Part shown: piece after piece, positions 6,517-11,226 of the stretch
Numbering within the stretch: the stretch's first letter is position 1
Layout of the letters: each line of letters begins with the position of its first letter
Source: Clostridia bacterium
Lineage (GTDB): Bacteria > Bacillota > Clostridia > DUPQ01
Assembly: GCA_030592355.1 (NCBI GenBank)
Contig: JAUVJE010000066.1
Coordinates: 1 to 11,226 of the forward strand
Length of the DNA: 11,226 nucleotides
Direction: 5' to 3'
Position numbers and translations under genes: made by a program
The notes under the pieces: model-generated
The model's database searches: none
What the model saw: only the letters and a program-made list of their open reading frames with translations
What the model was told of the DNA's origin: nothing

Positions 6517-7688
6517 GTTCACCTGAAAAATATGTCAAAAATAGCGTAAGGGAAATGCCTCCGTCGGGGATAAGGAAATATTTTGACCTCATTAACGAAA
6601 TGGAAGATGTCATTTCCCTTGGAATAGGCGAACCGGATTTCATTACTCCGTGGCAAATCAGGGAAGCCGGCATATATGCTTTGGAAAAAGGCCGCACCCA
6701 TTATTCCGCCAATGCGGGGATACGGGAGCTAAGGGATGAAATTTCAGAGTATCTAAAGCGAAAGTATGATATAGCTTACGATGCCGCAGATGAAATAATC
6801 GTGACAGTCGGGGCCAGCGAGGGAATAGATTTGGCTCTAAAAGCCATTTTGGAGCCAGGTGATGAAGTGGTAGTGCCGGAACCTAGTTTTGTGGCATACA
6901 AAGGTTGCGTCAATGTGAGCGGAGGGATTCCCGTCAGCCTGGAACTGAAAGAAGAAAACTTATTTAAAATAGATCCTGCTGAACTTGAAGCTGCCATAAC
7001 TGAAAAGACAAAGGCTGTCATTATTCCTTTCCCAAATAATCCGACGGGGTCGGTTATGACCGGAGAGGAATTGGAGGAAGTTGTAAAAGTACTTAAAAAC
7101 AAGGATGTTGTAATTATTTCAGATGAGATATATTCTGAGCTCACTTACGGATTTGAGTTCCGCTCATTGGCAACATTCCCGGAAATCAAAGAGAAGCTGA
7201 TTGTAGTCAATGGATTTTCAAAAAGCCATGCCATGACGGGATGGAGAATTGGCTTTGTCTGTGGGAATAAGGAAATAATAAAACACATGTTTAAAATTCA
7301 TCAGTATACGCTGATGTGTGCGCCGACGCCTGCTCAATATGCCGGAATAGAGGCTCTCAGAAACTGTGATGCCGAAGTTGAAAGAATGATTAAAGAATAT
7401 GACAGACGAAGGAAATTTATACTTAATGGCATCAGGGATTTAGGGTTGAAGTGTTTTGAACCGCAGGGGGCGTTTTATATATTCCCAAATATAACATCAA
7501 CGGGATTATCCAGTGACGAGTTTTGCGAAGGACTTCTAAAAAGCGAAAGAGTACTGATGGTTCCCGGCACGGCTTTCGGAGATTGCGGCGAAGGATATGT
7601 CAGAGCCACTTATGCAAGTTCATTGGAGAATATTAAAGAAGCCCTTGTGAGAACCGAAAGATTTATCAAAGGGCTGCAGGAGAAATAA
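6513..7688 (+). CDS. Class I PLP aminotransferase, YugH/AlaT type
   Basis: A 391-residue fold-type I aminotransferase. Motifs: N-terminal PPSGIRKYFDLINEMEDVISLGIGEPDF (residues 16-43), characteristic of the YugH/AlaT group; HYSANAGIRELR (63-73); PNNPTG (174-179); SDEIYSEL (203-210) with the PLP-contacting Asp; Schiff-base lysine in NGFSKSHAMTGWRIGF (K237); and the carboxylate-binding Arg in GYVRATYA (R364). In B. subtilis the homologous YugH acts as an alanine transaminase, moving the amino group between glutamate and pyruvate, which fits the partner regulator here. The start overlaps the regulator's stop and its own stop is one base before prfB. The alternative is a broad aspartate/aromatic aminotransferase; family is secure, exact substrate is inferred from relatives and context. 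Confidence 0.85.
   Translation: MSSPEKYVKNSVREMPPSGIRKYFDLINEMEDVISLGIGEPDFITPWQIREAGIYALEKGRTHYSANAGIRELRDEISEYLKRKYDIAYDAADEIIVTVGASEGIDLALKAILEPGDEVVVPEPSFVAYKGCVNVSGGIPVSLELKEENLFKIDPAELEAAITEKTKAVIIPFPNNPTGSVMTGEELEEVVKVLKNKDVVIISDEIYSELTYGFEFRSLATFPEIKEKLIVVNGFSKSHAMTGWRIGFVCGNKEIIKHMFKIHQYTLMCAPTPAQYAGIEALRNCDAEVERMIKEYDRRRKFILNGIRDLGLKCFEPQGAFYIFPNITSTGLSSDEFCEGLLKSERVLMVPGTAFGDCGEGYVRATYASSLENIKEALVRTERFIKGLQEK
7678..7682 (+). promoter_or_regulatory. Ribosome binding site for the prfB TTG start
   Basis: AGGAG at the very end of the aminotransferase gene, seven bases before TTG at 7690. There is no ATG or GTG near the right place, so this site supports TTG as the real start codon of release factor 2. 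Confidence 0.75.
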
Positions 7689-7689
7689 A

Positions 7690-8802
7690 TTGCTTGATAC
7701 AGGATTAATAAAATCAGATATTGCAAATCTGTCAAAAGACATAGGAGATTTAGAAAAGTCACTTGACACCCAATCCATTAAGGTAGAAATCGCAGGGCTT
7801 GAAGAACAAACTGCGGCAGTGGATTTTTGGAATGACCATGAAAACATGCAAAAAGTGCTTCAGAAAATCAAGCGGCTGAAACAAAGGCTTTTTGGATATG
7901 AATCCCTTGCAGATGCTTTTGAAAACGTGGAAGTTCTTTTTGAGTTGTACACAGAAGAAAAGGATGCCGAAATAGAGACTGAGTTGGTGAATTGTTTATC
8001 AGAGTTAAAAAAAGAATACGAGATTGCTAAATTAGAAATGCTGTTGAGCGGTAAACACGACATGGAAAACGCAATTATGACATTGCATGCAGGAGCGGGG
8101 GGAACCGAAGCTCAGGATTGGGTTGAAATGCTTCTTCGCATGTATTCCCGCTGGGCCGAATCCAGAAACTTTAAATTTGTAATTACAGATATATTGCCGG
8201 GTGACGATGCCGGAATCAAAAGCGTAACGGCGAGAGTTGAGGGCAATCATGCATACGGATATTTAAAATCTGAAAACGGCGTACACAGACTTGTGAGGAT
8301 ATCTCCTTTTGATTCTTCAGGCCGCAGACATACGTCATTCGCATCTTTGGAAGTCATTCCCGAAATCAGCAGTGACGTAAATATTAGTATCAAACCGGAA
8401 GACATTAAGATGGATACATTCAGAGCGTCAGGGGCGGGAGGGCAACATGTCAATAAAACCGATTCCGCTGTAAGGCTTACCCATTTACCCACAAAGATAG
8501 TCGTGGCGTGTCAGTCTGAAAGAAGCCAGCATCAAAACCGCGAGACCGCAATGAAACTTCTTTACTCAAAACTCATTGAGCTCGCAGAACGCGAAGAGAA
8601 AGAGAAAATAGAGGACCTTAAAGGGGTTCAGATGGAAATAGCATGGGGCAGCCAGATAAGATCTTACGTATTTTGTCCTTACACGATGGTCAAGGACCAT
8701 AGGACCAATTTTGAAATGGGGGATGTCCACAAGGTAATGGACGGTGACCTGAATGGATTTATCAATGCATACCTGATGTTCCGGGGCGGGGGAAATGACT
8801 AA
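7690..8802 (+). CDS. prfB: Peptide chain release factor 2, single frame
   Basis: RF2 ends translation at UGA and UAA codons on the ribosome. The 370-residue protein is full length: N-terminal helical domain (about 1-110), the stop-codon-reading tripeptide SPF (205-207, in RISPFDSSGRRHTSF), the peptidyl-tRNA hydrolysing GGQ (250-252, in RASGAGGQHVN), and the WGSQIRSYV block at 319-327. SPF rather than PxT distinguishes it from RF1. The start is TTG, supported by AGGAG seven bases upstream. Most bacteria need a +1 frameshift at CTT TGA C near codon 25; here codons 25-26 (7762-7767) read CTT GAC directly, so one continuous frame makes the protein. It lies one base after the aminotransferase and overlaps the next gene by eight bases, suggesting shared transcription. 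Confidence 0.96.
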   Translation: MLDTGLIKSDIANLSKDIGDLEKSLDTQSIKVEIAGLEEQTAAVDFWNDHENMQKVLQKIKRLKQRLFGYESLADAFENVEVLFELYTEEKDAEIETELVNCLSELKKEYEIAKLEMLLSGKHDMENAIMTLHAGAGGTEAQDWVEMLLRMYSRWAESRNFKFVITDILPGDDAGIKSVTARVEGNHAYGYLKSENGVHRLVRISPFDSSGRRHTSFASLEVIPEISSDVNISIKPEDIKMDTFRASGAGGQHVNKTDSAVRLTHLPTKIVVACQSERSQHQNRETAMKLLYSKLIELAEREEKEKIEDLKGVQMEIAWGSQIRSYVFCPYTMVKDHRTNFEMGDVHKVMDGDLNGFINAYLMFRGGGND

Positions 8803-9715
8803 AGCGCCATATAACAAATTTTCTGAGTATTTAATAAAAAAATACGGCAGGAAAATATATAAAGTCCCTGTCAATATTCCATGCGGATGCCCAAACCGCG
8901 ATGGTACAAAGGGAACCGGAGGCTGTATTTTCTGCGGTGACGAAGCTGCCGGTTTCGAGACGCTGGAAGCGACAGTCCCCATAAAGGAACAAATCCGGCA
9001 AAACATGGAATATCTCGGGCCCAGATACGGAGCTGACGGTTTTATCGCATATTTTCAGAATTATTCAAACACATATCTTGATTTTTCATTATTTAAAAAA
9101 TATATACGCGAAGCAATTGTGCATAATATTGTTGCGCTTTATATATCAACCCGCCCGGACTGCATTTTTGAACAGCATGCGGCATTTTTAAAGGAAATTT
9201 CAGAATCCCATGAAGTTGATGTTGTTGTTGAAATGGGACTCCAGAGTACAAATGACAAGACTCTTGAATTTCTGAATCGAAGGCATACAGCCGACGATTT
9301 TTTCAGGTCCGCGTCAATGTTAAAGGAATATGGATTAGGCGTATGCGCTCATATGATTACTGATATCCCCATAGAAAATACGGAGCAAATCGTCATGAAT
9401 GCCAGGATGCTCTCGCAGGCGGGTATTGAACAGGTAAAATGCCATTCGCTTTATGTATTGAAAGAGACTGCATTAGGCGACATGTACGTCAAAGGTGAAA
9501 TAGAGATGCTTGAATGTAGTGAATTTATAGACCGGACAATAGCATTTCTGAGAAATTTGGATAAATCCATTGTTGTGCAAAGGTTAATGGGCAGGGCGCC
9601 TGCAGAGAGGACTCTTTTTTGTAATTTCGGCAGAAGCTGGAGAGCGATTGTTGACGAAATCGAATCGATTATGAGACGAAACGACTGGCAGCAAGGCGAC
9701 CTTCTGACAGGTTAA
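8795..9715 (+). CDS. Radical SAM protein, TIGR01212/YtqA-like
   Basis: A 306-residue radical SAM protein of the YtqA/TIGR01212 group, related to the Elp3-type enzymes. The cluster-binding cysteines lie early and with wide spacing: C30, C32, then C44 and C47 in CPNRDGTKGTGGCIFC, the NRDGTKGxGGCxFC block being the hallmark of this group. Further typical segments are YFQNYSNTY (86-94), STRPDCI (118-124), EMGLQSTND (146-154) and ICAHMITDIPIE-like VCAHMITDIPIE (183-194). The protein should be cytoplasmic with a 4Fe-4S cluster that splits S-adenosylmethionine. B. subtilis YtqA is thought to act in tRNA modification, but the reaction for this member cannot be told from sequence. The ATG lies within the prfB 3' end (8-base overlap), so translation is probably coupled. 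Hairpins follow the stop. Confidence 0.87.
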   Translation: MTKAPYNKFSEYLIKKYGRKIYKVPVNIPCGCPNRDGTKGTGGCIFCGDEAAGFETLEATVPIKEQIRQNMEYLGPRYGADGFIAYFQNYSNTYLDFSLFKKYIREAIVHNIVALYISTRPDCIFEQHAAFLKEISESHEVDVVVEMGLQSTNDKTLEFLNRRHTADDFFRSASMLKEYGLGVCAHMITDIPIENTEQIVMNARMLSQAGIEQVKCHSLYVLKETALGDMYVKGEIEMLECSEFIDRTIAFLRNLDKSIVVQRLMGRAPAERTLFCNFGRSWRAIVDEIESIMRRNDWQQGDLLTG

Positions 9716-9730
9716 TTTGGTTTCATCTGA

Positions 9731-9778
9731 GTGATTTTCCATTGCATGGAATCATCTGTATAACCGTGGGGAAATCAC
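9731..9778 (+). other. Two mutually exclusive RNA folds after the radical SAM gene
   Basis: The segment GTGATTTTCC (9731-9740) can pair in two ways. Locally, TGATT and CCAT pair with ATGG and AATCA (to 9754), giving nine pairs with a two-base bulge and the loop TGC. Alternatively the same ten bases pair without interruption, with one G-U, with GGGAAATCAC (9769-9778). Such switching is typical of attenuators but no + strand gene follows within reach, so the role may be only transcript ending. Confidence 0.4.
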
Positions 9779-9789
9779 CGGGGCTATTG

Positions 9790-9837
9790 AATGATAATTT
9801 CACTACCCTAGGTTTACAACGTGTGAATATTATCATT
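9790..9837. terminator. Long bulged hairpin
   Basis: AATGATAATTTCAC (9790-9803) pairs with GTGAA (9823-9827) and ATTATCATT (9829-9837): fourteen pairs with a single bulged T and a 19-base loop holding CCTAGG. It is the strongest hairpin in the gap. No T-run follows on either strand, so it may stabilise a 3' end rather than terminate by itself. Confidence 0.5.
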
Positions 9838-9864
9838 TGAGCCCAAACTATTATAAATGAAATT

Positions 9865-9905
9865 AGCCACTGAATTTAAATAATATCAATCAGTGGCTTT
9901 CTATT
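9865..9905. terminator. Possible bidirectional terminator between radical SAM gene and bioY
   Basis: AGCCACTGA (9865-9873) and TCAGTGGCT (9890-9898) form a perfect 9-base stem with a 16-base AT-rich loop. On the + strand TTTCTATT follows; on the minus strand AATTTCATTT follows. Both resemble weak T-tracts, fitting a shared end for the convergent transcripts. Confidence 0.55.
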
Positions 9906-10049
9906 ATGATATGCCAGACTTACTTTGTTAGATGCGGCATTTCGTCTCGTTTGTGTATCTTCATACACGGCACTCAACAAAAGCCTTTCTAACTTCGTCT
10001 GAAACCAAATTTCCTTTGTCAGGCTGGTACTTGCAATTATAATAGTATT
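9876..10049 (-). pseudogene. Possible decayed coding fragment downstream of bioY (unidentified)
   Basis: On the minus strand a frame stays open for 57 codons and ends with TAA at 9878-9876. Its second half reads YEDTQTRRNAASNKVSLAYH and then NRKPLIDII, rich in charged and polar residues as in real proteins. There is no start codon with a ribosome binding site, and an overlapping frame on the same strand is also open for about 38 codons up to a TGA near 9961, as might remain after a frameshift. I do not recognise the family. It could be the tail of a lost gene or a chance open frame. Confidence 0.25.
10016..10043 (+). promoter_or_regulatory. Possible promoter antisense to bioY
   Basis: TTGTCA (10016-10021) and a perfect TATAAT (10038-10043) with a 16-base spacer face rightward into the 3' end of bioY. 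No + strand gene follows for over 900 bases, so if active it would make an antisense transcript through the 35-base repeats. It may be chance. Confidence 0.3.
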
Positions 10050-10111
10050 TTAAAGAAGATTTGAGTTGCTGTTATCATAGTATTTTAAAGAAGATTTGAG
10101 TTGCTGTTATC
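10042..10111. repeat. Exact 35-base tandem duplication at the bioY 3' end
   Basis: Bases 10042-10076 and 10077-10111 are identical 35-base units placed head to tail, each starting ATAGTATTTTAAAG and ending GTTGCTGTTATC-like TTGCTGTTATC. The right copy contains the bioY stop codon and the two bases before it; the left copy repeats these outside the gene. No third copy is present. The lack of any difference suggests a recent slippage or a constraint. Confidence 0.95.
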
Positions 10112-10652
10112 CCGCGGATAATTTTCTTAAAAGGGGGACGTAACGGCCCATAGATGCGGCAAGCAAACCGAGGATAATGTCTTTGCCAATATACGGCAGC
10201 ATGCTTATGAAGATTGCCGTTAGCGAAACACCGGGTTTTTCAAGATAGAATTCTAAAATAAGGAACATATAGGCTATGCCTAATGCATAAATCACCATAG
10301 AACCTGCAAAGTAAGCCCATAAGGTTTTTGAATAGGGTTTATTTTCCAACTTACTGTAAGTTATTCCGGAAACATATGCTCCTGGTATAAATCCCAGTAT
10401 AAATCCGAACGAAGGCTGCAGTATGTATCCGATTCCGCCTCCGAGGGAGAAAACCGGTAATCCGATTAAACCAAGTGCCAGGTATACGGTCATTGCAATC
10501 ATTCCACGTACCGGACCTAAAATAATTCCGGCGAGGAGGGCGAAAAACATCTGAAAAGTAATGCTCATGAAAGGGAGGGGTATGCGCAGAAAAGCTCCTG
10601 CAACGGCCAATGTGGTAAAAAACGATATAAATATCAGGTTTCTGACTTTCAT
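10107..10652 (-). CDS. bioY: Biotin ECF transporter substrate-binding component BioY
   Basis: BioY is the integral membrane S component that binds biotin and takes it up, usually with the ECF energy module (two ATPases and a T protein). The 181 residues have the normal length and about six membrane helices (roughly 5-22, 31-48, 50-66, 79-98, 112-134 and 144-168). The family signature is GLIGLPVFSLGGGIGYILQP followed by SFGFILGF (residues 61-88), and the C-terminal YIGKDIILGLLAA carries the conserved Asp near the last helix. The ATG has AGGAG six bases upstream. No ECF ATPase or T-protein gene is in the window, so it probably shares a common module encoded elsewhere. A promoter and a BirA-type inverted repeat lie just upstream, predicting repression by biotin. 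Its stop codon lies within a 35-base tandem duplication. Confidence 0.94.
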   Translation of the reverse strand: MKVRNLIFISFFTTLAVAGAFLRIPLPFMSITFQMFFALLAGIILGPVRGMIAMTVYLALGLIGLPVFSLGGGIGYILQPSFGFILGFIPGAYVSGITYSKLENKPYSKTLWAYFAGSMVIYALGIAYMFLILEFYLEKPGVSLTAIFISMLPYIGKDIILGLLAASMGRYVPLLRKLSAG

Positions 10653-10670
10653 AAATTTCTCCTCTGCGGA

Positions 10671-10700
10671 ATTTTAACACAATTGCTGCTTGCCCGTCAA
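10671..10700 (-). promoter_or_regulatory. Predicted bioY promoter
   Basis: On the minus strand TTGACG (10700-10695) and TAAAAT (10676-10671) are separated by 18 bases, each matching the sigma-A consensus at five of six positions. The -10 box lies 18 bases before the bioY start codon, and the -35 box lies inside one arm of the inverted repeat at 10694-10726. Confidence 0.65.
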
Positions 10701-10726
10701 CCAAATGCTCTGGGTAAGGTTGACGG
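10694..10726. promoter_or_regulatory. Predicted BirA (biotin repressor) operator upstream of bioY
   Basis: CCGTCAACC (10694-10702) and GGTTGACGG (10718-10726) are a perfect inverted repeat with a 15-base gap. The known BirA operator has the form TTGTAAACC, 14-16 bases, GGTTTACAA, with AACC and GGTT as the most conserved inner parts; each arm here matches six of nine positions, with correct spacing. The repeat covers the -35 box of bioY, so a bound repressor would block the promoter. Structure is seen; the assignment to BirA is from known operators. Confidence 0.72.
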
Positions 10727-10960
10727 TTGATGGAGAAATCGGCGGCAGAGGTGAAACAAAAAGGTAAATGCAACTTTGTAAGACTAACTGCAATAGAAAA
10801 TTAAATCGGCAGCAGCGCGGGGTAAGCGCAAGATAGGGTTGCGAATTTAAGGATGATAATAGATAATGGATGTGATAATTGCTTCGGTAACTTAAACAGG
10901 GCATACTGCATATTTAGAAAATCGGCTGTGCGGCGGCCCAAATTACAGCGGAGGTTGTTT
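10727..10960 (+). other. Remainder of the divergent gap between bioY and the acyl-CoA synthetase gene
   Basis: No gene is convincing here. A possible rightward promoter is TTGCGA (10839-10844) with GATAAT (10862-10867) at 17 bases. GGAGG lies eight bases before the ATG at 10961. No riboswitch motif was recognised. Confidence 0.4.
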
Positions 10961-11226
10961 ATGTCTAAAATATCCTATGAAAAAATTGACTCTGTTTTTG
11001 AAAAGGCCCATGCATCGGGGAGAAATGTGTTATTTGAATTCGAGGTTTATGCTATACTTGGCTATGCCGGTCTGGATGTTCCGCATTATGAATTTATAGA
11101 TAATCCCGGTATGGCAACTGAGGAAATCCTATCACGATTCGGAGATAAAATCGTAGTTAAAGTCGTATCCAAAGACATTGCTCACAAACAGAAGCTGGGC
11201 GGGGTGAAAATTATAAGCAACGTAGA
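10961..11226 (+). CDS. ATP-grasp domain of an NDP-forming acyl-CoA synthetase (cut by window end)
   Basis: The first 88 codons are visible and the frame is open to the window edge. The translation begins MSKISYEKIDSVFEKAH, then LFEFEVYAILGYAGLDVPHY (residues 25-44) and KIVVKVVSKDIAHKQKLGGV (about 64-83). The pattern E.E.Y..L...G..VP followed by VVKVVS.DI.HK...GGVK is the start of the ATP-grasp_5 domain found in the beta subunit, or beta region, of ADP-forming acetyl-CoA/acyl-CoA synthetases, which make acetate or another acid and ATP from the acyl-CoA. Because the chain begins with this domain, it is either a separate beta subunit or a fusion with the ATP-grasp part first; the window does not show which. 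The ATG follows GGAGG by eight bases (GTTGTTT plus one). It is divergent from bioY. Confidence 0.78.
   Translation, partial: MSKISYEKIDSVFEKAHASGRNVLFEFEVYAILGYAGLDVPHYEFIDNPGMATEEILSRFGDKIVVKVVSKDIAHKQKLGGVKIISNV

Larger units (their letters stand above)
9716..10106. other. Gene-poor convergent gap with hairpins and a repeat
   Basis: No intact gene is seen in these 391 bases between the 3' ends of the radical SAM gene and bioY. They hold, in order, two possible folds sharing GTGATTTTCC, a long bulged hairpin, a terminator-like hairpin, a possible decayed minus-strand coding stretch and a 35-base tandem duplication; each is listed separately. Confidence 0.7.

Noticed and set aside
4896..9762. 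Shared 12-base word ATCATCTGTATA at 4896-4907 and 9751-9762, both next to hairpins
   Set aside because: In a window of this size a few repeated 12-base words are expected by chance, and the flanking bases do not align, so this is not called a dispersed repeat.
9716..10106. CRISPR-like or insertion-sequence interpretation of the repeats and hairpins
   Set aside because: There are only two repeat copies with no spacer between them, no transposase, no terminal inverted repeats bounding a unit and no target duplication that I can see.

Overview
The window looks like a stretch of Clostridia-type (Firmicutes) chromosome: moderately AT-rich, strong GGAGG-type ribosome binding sites, closely packed co-directional genes, an LL-diaminopimelate aminotransferase lysine branch, a DivIVA-like coiled-coil protein, an Lrp-type regulator paired with a YugH/AlaT-type aminotransferase, and an NDP-forming acyl-CoA synthetase. 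The genus cannot be told from the sequence alone. I see no rRNA, tRNA, CRISPR array, intact mobile element or phage gene.

Left part (1-2672, + strand): the 3' end of dapF, then dapL, then a MalY/PatB-type aminotransferase/C-S lyase two bases after dapL. DapL and DapF give meso-diaminopimelate for peptidoglycan and lysine. Converging on this from the other strand (2713-3618) is a DapA-superfamily aldolase/lyase that is probably not the housekeeping DapA. A 365-base divergent gap with inverted repeats separates it from a + strand amidohydrolase-2 family gene (3984-4865) and a thioredoxin (4931-5260) that ends in a likely terminator.

Middle part (5372-9715, + strand): a DivIVA-like protein with an acidic tail, a strong terminator hairpin, a 17-base GC-rich palindrome, then a tight run of an Lrp/AsnC regulator, its aminotransferase (4-base overlap), prfB (release factor 2, TTG start one base after the aminotransferase stop) and a TIGR01212/YtqA-like radical SAM protein (8-base overlap). 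The prfB gene reads straight through in one frame: it has CTT GAC exactly where the classical autoregulatory frameshift site CTT TGA C would be.

Right part (9716-11226): a 391-base non-coding gap with several hairpins, a possible decayed gene on the minus strand and an exact 35-base tandem duplication that includes the bioY stop codon; then bioY (minus strand, biotin ECF transporter substrate component). bioY is preceded by a promoter whose -35 box lies in one arm of a perfect 9-base inverted repeat with a 15-base gap, an arrangement that matches a BirA operator. The last gene, cut by the window edge, starts an ATP-grasp domain of an NDP-forming acyl-CoA synthetase.

I found no clearly new multi-gene system. 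The most informative items are the frameshift-free prfB, the predicted BirA operator, the GC-rich palindrome before the Lrp-like gene, and the structured, partly duplicated region downstream of bioY.
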